From: Streptomyces spinosus
Lineage (GTDB): Bacteria > Actinomycetota > Actinomycetes > Streptomycetales > Streptomycetaceae
Direction: 5' to 3'
Assembly (NCBI RefSeq): GCF_020400655.1
Contig: NZ_JAINRC010000014.1
Coordinates: 1-64,000 of the forward strand
DNA: 64,000 bases
Shown here: positions 40,968-49,043 of the stretch, piece by piece
Layout: every line of letters starts with the position of its first letter
How positions within the stretch are numbered: position 1 is the first letter of the stretch
Program-made: the position numbers and the translations under genes
The notes under the pieces: model-generated
What the model saw: only the letters and a program-made list of their open reading frames with translations
The model's database searches: none
What the model was told of the DNA's origin: nothing

Positions 40968-42425
40968 ATGGCTTACGACGATCTTCGCTCCCTGCTCCGG
41001 GCGCTGGAGCGCGAGGGCGACCTCAAGCGCATCAAGGCCGAGGTCGACCCGTACCTGGAAGTCGGGGAGATCGTCGACCGGGTGCAGAAGTCCGGCGGCC
41101 CGGCGCTGCTCTTCGAGAACGTGCGCGGCTCGGACATGCCCCTCGCCATGAACGTGTACGGCACCGACCGCCGCCTGCTGAAGGCGCTGGGCCTGAAGTC
41201 GTACGGCGAGATCTCCGAGAAGATCGGCGGCCTGCTGCGGCCCGAGCTGCCGCACGGCTTCGTCGGCGTCCGCGAGGCCTTCGGCAAGCTGGGCGCGATG
41301 GCCCACGTCCCGCCGAAGAAGGTGAAGCCCGACAACGCGCCGGTGCAGGAGGTCGTCCTCCAGGGCGACGACGTCGACCTCGAACGGCTGCCGGCGCTGT
41401 TCACCTGGCCGAAGGACGGCGGCTCCTTCTTCAACCTGGGCCTGACCCACACCAAGGACCCCGAGACCGGCATCCGGAACCTGGGCCTGTACCGCCTCCA
41501 GCGCCACGACAAGCGCACCATCGGCATGCACTGGCAGATCCACAAGGACAGCCGGAACCACTACCAGGTGGCCGCGCGCCGGGGCGAGCGGCTCCCGGTG
41601 GCCATCGCCTTCGGCTGCCCGCCGGCCGTGACGTACGCCTCCACCGCCCCGCTCCCCGGCGACATCGACGAGTACCTCTTCGCCGGGTTCCTCGCGGGCA
41701 AGCGGATCGAGATGGTCGACTGCAAGACGGTCCCGCTCCAGGTCCCGGCCAACGCCGAGGTGGTGCTGGAGGGCTGGCTGGAGCCGGGCGAGATGCTGCC
41801 CGAGGGCCCGTTCGGCGACCACACCGGCTTCTACACCCCGCAGGAACCCTTCCCGGCCCTCAGGATCGACTGCGTGACGATGCGCAGGCGTCCCCTGCTC
41901 CAGTCGATCGTCGTCGGCCGCCCCCCGACCGAGGACGGCCCGCTCGGCCGCGCCACGGAACGCTTCTTCCTGCCCCTGCTCAAGATCATCGTCCCGGACA
42001 TCGTGGACTACCACCTGCCGGAGGCCGGCGGCTTCCACAACTGCGCGATCGTCTCGATCGACAAGAAGTACCCCAAGCACGCGCAGAAGGTGATGCACGC
42101 GATCTGGGGGGCGCACATGATGTCCCTGACGAAGCTGATCGTGGTCGTGGACGCCGACTGTGACGTGCACGACCTGCACGAGGTCGCCTGGCGGGCCCTC
42201 GGCAACACCGACTACGCCCGTGACCTCACGGTCGTGGAAGGCCCCGTCGACCACCTGGACCACGCCTCCTACCAGCAGTTCTGGGGCGGCAAAGCGGGCA
42301 TCGACGCGACGCGGAAGTGGCCCGAGGAGGGCTACACCCGCGACGGCGGCTGGCCCGACATGGTCCTCTCGGACCCGGATACGGCGGCCCTGGTGGACCG
42401 CCGCTGGAAGGAGTACGGACTGTGA
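40968..42425 (+). CDS. mqnL: UbiD-family decarboxylase (menaquinone, futalosine pathway)
   Basis: A 485-residue prenylated-FMN-dependent decarboxylase. Typical stretches are NLGLYRLQRHDKRTIGMHWQ, VPANAEVVLEGWLEPGE and GPFGDHTGFYTP. It overlaps the UbiA-like gene by 4 bp, and a UbiX homologue, which makes the prenylated flavin, follows. With mqnE nearby, the set fits the late steps of futalosine-type menaquinone synthesis, where a naphthoate carboxyl group is removed. The symbol rests on context rather than on a diagnostic residue. Confidence 0.9.
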   Translation: MAYDDLRSLLRALEREGDLKRIKAEVDPYLEVGEIVDRVQKSGGPALLFENVRGSDMPLAMNVYGTDRRLLKALGLKSYGEISEKIGGLLRPELPHGFVGVREAFGKLGAMAHVPPKKVKPDNAPVQEVVLQGDDVDLERLPALFTWPKDGGSFFNLGLTHTKDPETGIRNLGLYRLQRHDKRTIGMHWQIHKDSRNHYQVAARRGERLPVAIAFGCPPAVTYASTAPLPGDIDEYLFAGFLAGKRIEMVDCKTVPLQVPANAEVVLEGWLEPGEMLPEGPFGDHTGFYTPQEPFPALRIDCVTMRRRPLLQSIVVGRPPTEDGPLGRATERFFLPLLKIIVPDIVDYHLPEAGGFHNCAIVSIDKKYPKHAQKVMHAIWGAHMMSLTKLIVVVDADCDVHDLHEVAWRALGNTDYARDLTVVEGPVDHLDHASYQQFWGGKAGIDATRKWPEEGYTRDGGWPDMVLSDPDTAALVDRRWKEYGL

Positions 42426-43324
42426 CGTCGGCCTCTGCCGCCATCCCCCGGCCCGGCCGCACCAAGGCGTTCCTGCGCCTGGTGATGATCGAGCACTCGG
42501 TCTTCGCGCTGCCCTTCGCCTACATCGCCTCCCTCACGGCGATGTACGAGTGGGACCGCAACATCCACTGGGGCCGTCTGCTCCTGGTCACGGTCTGCAT
42601 GGTCGGCCTGCGCACCTTCGCGATGGCCGTCAACCGGATCATCGACCGCGAGATCGACGCCCGCAACCCGCGCACGGCCCACCGCGAACTGGTCACCGGC
42701 GCGATGTCGGTCCGGCACGCCTGGACGGGCGCCCTGATCGCCCTGGTGGTCTTCCTGGGCGCGGCGGCCCTGCTCAACCCGCTCTGCCTGGCGCTCGCGC
42801 CGGTGGCGGTGGTCCCGATGGTGGTCTACCCCTACGGGAAGCGGTTCACGAACTTCCCGCAGGCCATCCTGGGTCTCGCCCAGTCCATGGGCCCCATCGG
42901 CGGCTGGCTGGCGATCAGCGGCGAGTGGTCCTGGACGGCGGTGATCCTCGGCCTCGCCGTCGGCATCTGGATCGGCGGCTTCGACCTGATCTACGCCTGC
43001 CAGGACGTCGAGACCGACCGCGAGATCGGCGTCCTGTCGGTCCCGGCCCGCTTCGGCGTCCCGGCCGCGATCTGGGGAGCGCGGGTCTGCCACACCATCA
43101 CGACCGCCCTGTTCGTCTGGTACGGCCTGGCCACCGACGCCGGAGCGTTCTTCTGGCTGGGCCTGCTGATCGTCGCCGGCGCCTTCCTCTACGAACACTC
43201 CATCGTCCGGCCCCACGACCTGTCCCGCCTCAACAGGGCGTTCTTCTCCGTCAACGGCTTCATCGGCATCGCCCTGTTCGTGTGCGCGCTGCTCGATCTC
43301 CTCGTACGCGGTCTGACCGTGTGA
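42422..43324 (+). CDS. mqnP: UbiA-type prenyltransferase (menaquinone)
   Basis: A 300-residue membrane protein with eight to nine helices. The two aspartate-rich, magnesium-diphosphate motifs are NRIIDREIDARNPRT and DVETDREIGVLSVP. It transfers a polyprenyl chain to the aromatic menaquinone precursor. GTG 42422 overlaps the UbiD stop (GTGA). It belongs to the same cluster as the UbiD, UbiX and MqnE genes. Confidence 0.93.
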   Translation: MTSASAAIPRPGRTKAFLRLVMIEHSVFALPFAYIASLTAMYEWDRNIHWGRLLLVTVCMVGLRTFAMAVNRIIDREIDARNPRTAHRELVTGAMSVRHAWTGALIALVVFLGAAALLNPLCLALAPVAVVPMVVYPYGKRFTNFPQAILGLAQSMGPIGGWLAISGEWSWTAVILGLAVGIWIGGFDLIYACQDVETDREIGVLSVPARFGVPAAIWGARVCHTITTALFVWYGLATDAGAFFWLGLLIVAGAFLYEHSIVRPHDLSRLNRAFFSVNGFIGIALFVCALLDLLVRGLTV

Positions 43325-43379
43325 GCGCCCCGGCACCACCCGGCCTGAGGGCGGTCGGGCGCGCCGGTACGCTCAAGGT

Positions 43380-44054
43380 GTGAACGCAGGAGAAACGCAG
43401 CGTGTGCCTTGGATCGTGGGGGTGTCCGGAGCTTCCGGGACGCCGTACGCCGCTGCCGTGCTGCGGGCGCTGCTGGAGGCCGGGGAGGCGGTGGACCTCG
43501 TGGTCAGCCGGGCCTCGCGGCTGACGCTGCTGGACGAGACCGGCATCGCGTTCCGGGACGCCCACTGGCGGGACGACCTGCGGCAGTGGCTGGCCCGTGG
43601 CGCCGACGGCAAGCCCGGCACCTTCGACGTGGACATCAGCGGGGTGCGGTACTGGAGCGCGGGCGATCTCGCCGCCGGCCCGTCCTCGGGGTCGTACCCG
43701 GCCAAGGGCATGCTCATCGTGCCCGCCTCCACCGCCTCGGTGGCCGGTGTGGCGCTCGGCCTGTCCAAGGATCTGCTCCAGCGCGCGGCGAGCGTCACAC
43801 TGAAGGAGCGCCGGACGCTGGTCGTCGCCGTGCGGGAGACCCCCTTGAACGGGCAGACGCTGCGCCACCTCGTCGCGCTGGACGACGCCGGCGCCACGGT
43901 CGTCCCGGCCTCGCCCGCCTTCTACGCGGGCGCCACCCACATCCAGGACCTGGTGGACTTCGTCGCCGGCCGTGTGCTGGACGCGGCCGGTGTCGCGCAC
44001 GGCCTGTACCGGCGCTGGAAGGGCGAGCTGGGCGGCGGCACACCCGGTACGTAA
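43380..44054 (+). CDS. ubiX: UbiX-type flavin prenyltransferase
   Basis: A 224-residue FMN-binding protein. The N-terminal WIVGVSGASGTPYAAAVLRA binds FMN phosphate; VPASTASVAGVALGLSKDL and RETPLNGQTLRHL are typical of the family. It makes prenylated FMN, the cofactor of the adjacent UbiD protein. The region between residues 60 and 105 is longer than in E. coli UbiX and includes a tryptophan-containing insert (GVRYWSAGDLAAG). GTG 43380, 55 bp after the UbiA gene. Confidence 0.92.
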   Translation: MNAGETQRVPWIVGVSGASGTPYAAAVLRALLEAGEAVDLVVSRASRLTLLDETGIAFRDAHWRDDLRQWLARGADGKPGTFDVDISGVRYWSAGDLAAGPSSGSYPAKGMLIVPASTASVAGVALGLSKDLLQRAASVTLKERRTLVVAVRETPLNGQTLRHLVALDDAGATVVPASPAFYAGATHIQDLVDFVAGRVLDAAGVAHGLYRRWKGELGGGTPGT

Positions 44055-44111
44055 GGCAAGCAGCAGTACCCCCCATCACTCCAGGAACATTCACCGGAAG
44101 GCTTCGATCGC

Positions 44112-44567
44112 ATGGACGCGGTGGACAGGCAGCTCATCCAGGCCCTGAGGGAGAACGGCCGGGCCTCGTACGCGGAGCTGGGGCGCCTGGTCGGCCTGTC
44201 GGGCCCCAGCGTCACCGACCGCATCAACCGGCTGGAGGCGGCCGGTGTCATCACCGGCTACCGCGCCACGGTGGACTCGGCCTCCCTGGGCCTCGGCGTC
44301 ACCGCCCTGATCGGCATCTCGCTCTCCGACGCCGCCGACCACGAGGACGTCGCCCAGCGGCTGCGGGACCTGCCGGAGATCGAGGACTGCTGGTTCATCG
44401 CCGGTGACGACTCCTTCATGCTCAAGGTCCGCTCGACGGACGTGGACGGCCTGGAGAAGACCATCCGCCGGCTCAGCGGGACGAAGGGCGTCTCCCGCAC
44501 CCGTACCACGATCGTGCTGTCGACCAAGTGGGAGAACCGGGTCGGGGAACTGCCGGAAGAGGTCTAG
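44112..44567 (+). CDS. Lrp/AsnC-family transcriptional regulator
   Basis: A 151-residue protein. The helix-turn-helix is in LIQALRENGRASYAELGRLV and SGPSVTDRINRLEAAGVI; the C-terminal RAM ligand domain follows from about residue 62, including DCWFIAGDDSFMLKV. It is encoded between ubiX and mqnE on the same strand, so regulation of menaquinone genes is plausible. Its effector is unknown. Confidence 0.92.
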   Translation: MDAVDRQLIQALRENGRASYAELGRLVGLSGPSVTDRINRLEAAGVITGYRATVDSASLGLGVTALIGISLSDAADHEDVAQRLRDLPEIEDCWFIAGDDSFMLKVRSTDVDGLEKTIRRLSGTKGVSRTRTTIVLSTKWENRVGELPEEV

Positions 44568-44604
44568 GGATACCGTGGTCGAGTCGTCGTGGAAAGGTGT
44601 GGGT

Positions 44605-45768
44605 ATGGACGTCGGGCTCAAGCGCGAGCTGGAGGAGAAGGTCCGCTCCGGTGAGCGGCTGACCCGCGAGGACGGCATCGCGCTGTACGAGTCGGACGAC
44701 CTGGCCTGGCTCGGCGGACTCGCGCACGAGGTGCGGACCCGCAAGAACGGTGACGTCGTGCACTTCAACGTCAACCGCCACCTCAACATGACCAACGTGT
44801 GCACGGCCTCCTGCGCCTACTGCTCGTTCCAGCGCAAGCCGGGCGAGAAGGACGCGTACACGATGCGCATCGAGGAGGCCGTCAAGCTCGCCAAGGCGAT
44901 GGAGTCGGAGAACCTCACCGAGCTGCACATCGTCAACGGCCTGCACCCGAACCTGCCGTGGCGGTACTACCCGCGTTCGCTGCGCGAGCTGAAGAAGGCG
45001 CTGCCGGACGTCTCCCTGAAGGCCTTCACGGCGACGGAGATCCACCACTTCGAGACCATCAGCGGTCTGTCGGCCTCCGAGATCCTGGACGAGCTGATCG
45101 ACGCGGGCCTGGAGTCGCTGACGGGCGGTGGCGCCGAGATCTTCGACTGGGAGGTCCGGCAGCACATCGTGGACCACCGCACCCACTGGGAGGACTGGTC
45201 CCGCATCCACCGCCTGGCGCACGAGAAGGGTCTGAAGACCCCGTGCACCATGCTGTACGGCCACATCGAGGAGCCCCGCCACCGCGTCGACCACGTCCTG
45301 CGCCTGCGTGAGCTCCAGGACGAGACCGGCGGCTTCCAGGTCTTCATCCCGCTGCGCTACCAGCACGACTTCGTGGACGTGAAGGACGGCAAGGTGCGCA
45401 ACACCCTCCAGGCGCGCACCCGGATGGCGACCGGTGCGGAGGCGCTGAAGACCTTCGCCGTGTCGCGGCTGCTGTTCGACAACGTCCCGCACGTCAAGGT
45501 GTTCTGGGTGATGCACGGCGTGCAGACCGCCCAGCTCGCCCTCCAGCACGGCGCCGACGACATGGACGGGTCGGTGGTGGAGTACAAGATCACCCATGAC
45601 GCGGACAACTTCGGCACGCCGAACAAGCTGACCCGCGAGGACCTGCTGGAACTGATCCGCGACGCGGGCTTCCGCCCGGTGGAGCGGAACACGCGGTACG
45701 AGATCATCCGTGAGTACGAGGGTCCCGACCCGGCGCGCCGGGAGTCGCCCCAGCCGATGCGGGTGTGA
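44605..45768 (+). CDS. mqnE: Aminofutalosine synthase (radical SAM)
   Basis: A 387-residue radical SAM enzyme. The cluster motif is C66-xxx-C70-xx-C73 (CTASCAYCSF), preceded by NVNRHLNMTNV. LHIVNGLHPNLPWRYYPRSL and TEIHHFETISG are characteristic of MqnE rather than MqnC. It joins the chorismate-derived enol ether with SAM-derived adenosine to give aminofutalosine, an early menaquinone step. ATG 44605 has AAGG upstream. Codons upstream in this frame belong to the Lrp gene region and are not part of it. Confidence 0.95.
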   Translation: MDVGLKRELEEKVRSGERLTREDGIALYESDDLAWLGGLAHEVRTRKNGDVVHFNVNRHLNMTNVCTASCAYCSFQRKPGEKDAYTMRIEEAVKLAKAMESENLTELHIVNGLHPNLPWRYYPRSLRELKKALPDVSLKAFTATEIHHFETISGLSASEILDELIDAGLESLTGGGAEIFDWEVRQHIVDHRTHWEDWSRIHRLAHEKGLKTPCTMLYGHIEEPRHRVDHVLRLRELQDETGGFQVFIPLRYQHDFVDVKDGKVRNTLQARTRMATGAEALKTFAVSRLLFDNVPHVKVFWVMHGVQTAQLALQHGADDMDGSVVEYKITHDADNFGTPNKLTREDLLELIRDAGFRPVERNTRYEIIREYEGPDPARRESPQPMRV

Positions 45769-46172
45769 CTTTCCGGCGAGGGCCGGCTGAGCCGACCAGG
45801 GGCGCGGGGAACCGCGCGACAGGCCACGGCGGGTGCCGCAGCCGGGCGGCGGCCTGTACGACCCCTCGATTCCCCGCCGGAACGAGGGGTGCTCGCCCGG
45901 CACGCCGGCAACGAAGGCCCCTGCGGACGCCTACAGCGCGGCTCCCTTCGTGCCCGACGGCGCCGCCGGGAACACCGACGCCCGCGTGATGCTCGTGCAG
46001 GTGCGCGGGACCGTGCTGGAGGAGGAGGTCCACGGCCGGCCGGAGCGGCTGGTGCCGACCGTGCATCCGTCGGCCGTGCTGCGCGCGGACGACCGCGAGC
46101 AGGCGTACCAGGGCCTGGTGGCCGACCTGGAAGTGGCCGCACACGCCCTGGGGTAATAAGTAAACTGCGGAC
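45769..46172. other. 404-bp region with a gene scrap only
   Basis: Between mqnE and the acetyltransferase gene the only recognisable content is the uracil-DNA glycosylase C-terminal fragment (45980-46156). The 200 bp before it are open in several frames but show no known domain. A short AT-rich stretch, GGGTAATAAGTAAACTGC (46151-46168), immediately precedes the acetyltransferase start. Confidence 0.5.
45980..46156 (+). pseudogene. C-terminal fragment of a family 4/UdgX-type uracil-DNA glycosylase
   Basis: The frame ending at 46156 reads VQVRGTVLEEEVHGR, then LVPTVHPSAVLRADDREQAY and GLVADLEVAAHAL. The HPSAVLR stretch and the following helix are the standard C-terminus of this glycosylase family. 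The iron-sulfur cysteines and catalytic N-terminal domain (about 150 residues) are absent upstream. The part of the frame before 45980 does not resemble the family. So this is a deletion remnant. Confidence 0.75.
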
Positions 46173-46697
46173 GTGCCTCTTACTTTCACCCTGGACCCCG
46201 CCATCACCCCCGCCCTGCGCGACGGCATCCTCGACCTGTGGACGGACGTCACCGACGCGGGCGGCGCCGTCGGCTTCGTGGCGCCGGCGAACCGCGAGGA
46301 GATACGCCCGGAGCTGGTACGGCACTTCGCGCAGATGGCCGAGGGCCGCACCCGGCTGCTCGTCGGCCACGACGAGGCCGGCGAGGTCGCCGCGACCGCC
46401 TTCCTCACCCGCAACACCCACCGGCTGATGACCCACTGGCTGTGGCTGTACACGGTGATGGTCCACCCCCGCCACCAGGGCCGGGGCTACGGCCGCGACC
46501 TGCTGGCCGCCGCCGCGGACGCGGCCCGCGGGATGGAGGGCATCGAGGCCGTCCGGCTGACCTGCCGGGGCGGGCTGGGCCTGGAGCGCTTCTACGGCTC
46601 CTGCGGCTACAAGGAGGTCGGCCGCGTCCCGGACGCCATCCGGGTCGCGCCCGGCGACGACCGCGACGACATCGTCATGCTGCTGCCGCTCCGCTGA
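46173..46697 (+). CDS. GNAT-family N-acetyltransferase
   Basis: A 174-residue protein. The acetyl-CoA binding strand and loop are WLYTVMVHPRHQGRGYGRDL, the GNAT motif A pattern (V-x-P-x-x-Q-G-x-G-x-G). FYGSCGYKEVGRVPDAI is the usual C-terminal part. The substrate is unknown. GTG 46173 follows an AT-rich stretch that may be its own promoter. Confidence 0.88.
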   Translation: MPLTFTLDPAITPALRDGILDLWTDVTDAGGAVGFVAPANREEIRPELVRHFAQMAEGRTRLLVGHDEAGEVAATAFLTRNTHRLMTHWLWLYTVMVHPRHQGRGYGRDLLAAAADAARGMEGIEAVRLTCRGGLGLERFYGSCGYKEVGRVPDAIRVAPGDDRDDIVMLLPLR

Positions 46698-46778
46698 CGC
46701 CGACCCCCCTGCACGACCGCCCGGCGCTCGTGCTTCACTGGACGATGACCCCTTTTGGAATCGGACGAGTGGATTGAG

Positions 46779-47087
46779 ATGCTCCGCTACACGCTGATGC
46801 GCCTCGGTATCTTCGCGGGCTGCCTCCTGATCGTCTGGGGAGCCGTGTACGCGGGCATCTTCCCGCGCGGCTTCGGTGAGTCCAACGGACTGTGGGTCCT
46901 GCTGCTCGCGCTCGTCCTCTCCGCGCCGATCAGCTGGGTGGCGCTGCGCAGGGAACGGGACCGGGCCTCCGTGCAGATCGTGCACAGGGTCGACCGGATG
47001 AAGGCCAACCTGGACGCCAACCGCAGCCAGGAGGACGTCGCCGACGACACGTCGCGGGCACAGGACGGGGCCACCGCGTCCAGCTGA
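46779..47087 (+). CDS. Small membrane protein, DUF4229-like
   Basis: A 102-residue protein with two transmembrane segments, about 5-27 (LMRLGIFAGCLLIVWGAVYA) and 37-57, then a charged C-terminus (RRERDRASVQIVHRVDRM). The order of two helices and a basic tail matches the actinobacterial DUF4229 family as I recall it. ATG 46779 is preferred over an in-frame TTG at 46755. Function unknown. Confidence 0.75.
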   Translation: MLRYTLMRLGIFAGCLLIVWGAVYAGIFPRGFGESNGLWVLLLALVLSAPISWVALRRERDRASVQIVHRVDRMKANLDANRSQEDVADDTSRAQDGATASS

Positions 47088-47118
47088 AGGCGCCGCCGGC
47101 CCCACTAGGCTTGCCCCC

Positions 47119-47769
47119 ATGGGTGCCGTCAAGACCAAACGGATGCCGAGGGCGGTGCGGGAGCGGCAGATGCTCGACGCTGCCGTACGGATCTTCGGGC
47201 AGCGCGGGTACATGGCCGCCTCGATGGACGAGATCGCCGAACTCGCGGGCGTGTCCAAGCCGTTGGTCTACCTGTACCTGAACTCGAAGGAAGAGCTCTT
47301 CACCGCGTGCATCCGCCGCGAGGCCGCCGCGCTCACCGAGGCCGTGCGCGCGGGCGTCCGGCCCGGGCTGCCCGCCGACCGGCAACTCTGGGACGGCCTG
47401 CGGGCGTTCTTCGCGCACACCGCCGAGCACCCCGACGGCTGGTCGGTGCTGCACCTCCAGGCCCGTACGCACGGGGAGCCCTTCGCGGCCGAGGTCGCCG
47501 CGATGCGCGCGGAGATCGTCGCGTTCGTGACCCGGCTGGTCGCGGTCGCGGCCCGCGAGGCCCACCGCGATCCCGACCTGCCGGAACACGAGGTGGCGGG
47601 CCTGGCCGAGGCCCTGGTCGGCGCCGCCGAGTCCCTCGCCGCCTGGGCCAACGCCACCCCGGGAACGACGGCCCGCCAGGCGGCGGCCACCCTGATGAAC
47701 TTCGCCTGGGCGGGCCTGGGCAACCTGATGCGCGGCGAGGTGTGGACACCGCCGGCCGAGCCGGCCTGA
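47119..47769 (+). CDS. TetR-family transcriptional regulator
   Basis: A 216-residue protein. The helix-turn-helix is in FGQRGYMAASMDEIAELAGV followed by SKPLVYLYLNSKEELF. The ligand domain is typical of the TetR_C groups. Its basic N-terminus (KTKRMPRAVRERQ) precedes the domain. It is convergent with the MaoC-like dehydratase gene, whose promoter contains two dyads of TetR-operator size, so it is a candidate regulator of fatty-acyl metabolism here (inference). Confidence 0.9.
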   Translation: MGAVKTKRMPRAVRERQMLDAAVRIFGQRGYMAASMDEIAELAGVSKPLVYLYLNSKEELFTACIRREAAALTEAVRAGVRPGLPADRQLWDGLRAFFAHTAEHPDGWSVLHLQARTHGEPFAAEVAAMRAEIVAFVTRLVAVAAREAHRDPDLPEHEVAGLAEALVGAAESLAAWANATPGTTARQAAATLMNFAWAGLGNLMRGEVWTPPAEPA

Positions 47770-47848
47770 GGGGCGCGGGGCTGTATCCGATACGCGGCTC
47801 CGCCGCGGGGGCGCGAGTGACCTGCCCGCCCGCACCCGGCACCGGGCC

Positions 47849-48703
47849 TCAACTCCCGCGTGTCTCCCCGCTCACATGCACCCGCCCGCCGTCGGCACCG
47901 CGCAACTCGAACCGCCCGCTCCCGTCCGCCCCGTACACCACCGTCCCCGGCAGCAGCACCGGCGCCCTGAACCGCGCCCGCACCACGGCGGGGCCGTCCG
48001 CGCCGTGGGCGGCCAGGCAGCGGGCCAGGGTCCACATGCCGTGGGCGATGGCGCGGGGGAAGCCGAAGAGGCGGGCGGTGAGGGGGTGCAGGTGGATGGG
48101 GTTGCGGTCGCCGGACGCGGCGCCGTACCGCCGTCCCACGTCCCCGGCGAGGCGCCACTCGGCGACGGCGGGCAGCACGGCGTCCGCGTGCTCTGGTGGC
48201 GCGGGTGTGGGGACCGGGCCGGTGCGGTGCCGGGCCAGGTACGTGCTCCGGGACTCCCACACCACGCTCCCGCCCGAGCGCAGCTCCGTCGCCACCGTCG
48301 CCTCCGTCCCCCGCCGGTGCGCCGTCAACCCGGCGATCCAGACGCCGAGTTCGTACTCCCCGTCGGCCGCCAGCGGGGCACCGCGCGTGATCTCGATCGA
48401 CGTGTGCACCAGTCCCAGCAGCGGCAGCGGGAAGTCCCGGCCGCTCATCAGCCGCATGGCCAGCGGGAAGCCGAGGACATGGGGGTAGGTGACCGGGAGG
48501 TCGGGCTCGCCGGTCGGGAAGCCGCAGACCCGCTCGTACGCGGCCAGCCTGGTCAGGTCGACGCGGACGCCGGGCAGCACCAGGCGGGTGCGCGGGAAGG
48601 CCGCGTCCGGGGCGGGGCGCTTGAAGGGCGAGCGCAGGGCGCCCCGGGCCAGCAGCGGGGCCAGCGCGGGGGGCGCGGTCAAGCTGAGGTAGCGGTCGGC
48701 CAT
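47849..48703 (-). CDS. MaoC-like hydratase/dehydratase (double hotdog)
   Basis: A 284-residue protein. The C-terminal hotdog has the hydratase 2 motif YGAASGDRNPIHLHPLTARL, with the catalytic Asp and His, then FPRAIAHGMWTLARCL. The N-terminal half (about 40-150) is a second, degenerate hotdog (YPHVLGFPLAMRLMS). Related proteins dehydrate 3-hydroxyacyl thioesters. ATG 48703 was chosen because MADRYLSLTAPPALAPLL is the usual start and the codons above it are the promoter region. It is divergent from an acyl-CoA ligase. Confidence 0.88.
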   Translation of the reverse strand: MADRYLSLTAPPALAPLLARGALRSPFKRPAPDAAFPRTRLVLPGVRVDLTRLAAYERVCGFPTGEPDLPVTYPHVLGFPLAMRLMSGRDFPLPLLGLVHTSIEITRGAPLAADGEYELGVWIAGLTAHRRGTEATVATELRSGGSVVWESRSTYLARHRTGPVPTPAPPEHADAVLPAVAEWRLAGDVGRRYGAASGDRNPIHLHPLTARLFGFPRAIAHGMWTLARCLAAHGADGPAVVRARFRAPVLLPGTVVYGADGSGRFELRGADGGRVHVSGETRGS

Positions 48704-49043
48704 CTGCGACTCCCGCGCGACTCGGTTCCGAAGAGCTGGAATGCGATTACTCTGGAGTAAGGTTACCGAAGGTAAGTCATGGTGGACCACTGCCGGGCGA
48801 GCCGCCGCCACACCCCCGGAACCGGGCCGGCGGGCGTACGGGACCAGGCGGAGCCGGGCGCGTGGATGGTAAAGGTGAGCACCCGTCACATAACCCCCGA
48901 GGCTGCACATCCCCGGCCCCGGATCATCCCCGGACCCGCACAACCCCCTCACAGCGGAGTCGTACGATCACCTGCCTAACCAGCGGTAACCCCCTTTCCC
49001 CGAAAGGCCCACCGCAGGTGCACGCACGCCAGAGGAGCCGCCC
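48704..49043. other. 340-bp divergent promoter region
   Basis: It separates the dehydratase (leftward) from the acyl-CoA ligase (rightward). It contains the paired dyads at 48747-48775 and a stretch with CCCCGGCCCCGGATCATCCC near 48911, but no small gene that I can support. AGAGGAG at 49031-49037 is the ligase ribosome-binding site. Confidence 0.5.
48747..48775. promoter_or_regulatory. Two adjacent dyad operators upstream of the dehydratase gene
   Basis: TTACTCTGGAGTAA (48747-48760) has perfect 6-bp arms around TG. TTACCGAAGGTAA (48763-48775) has perfect 5-bp arms around GAA. The two centres are about 15-16 bp apart, and the pair lies 44-72 bp upstream of the dehydratase start. Paired dyads of this size are typical of TetR-type repressors of fatty-acid genes. 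Confidence 0.65.
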
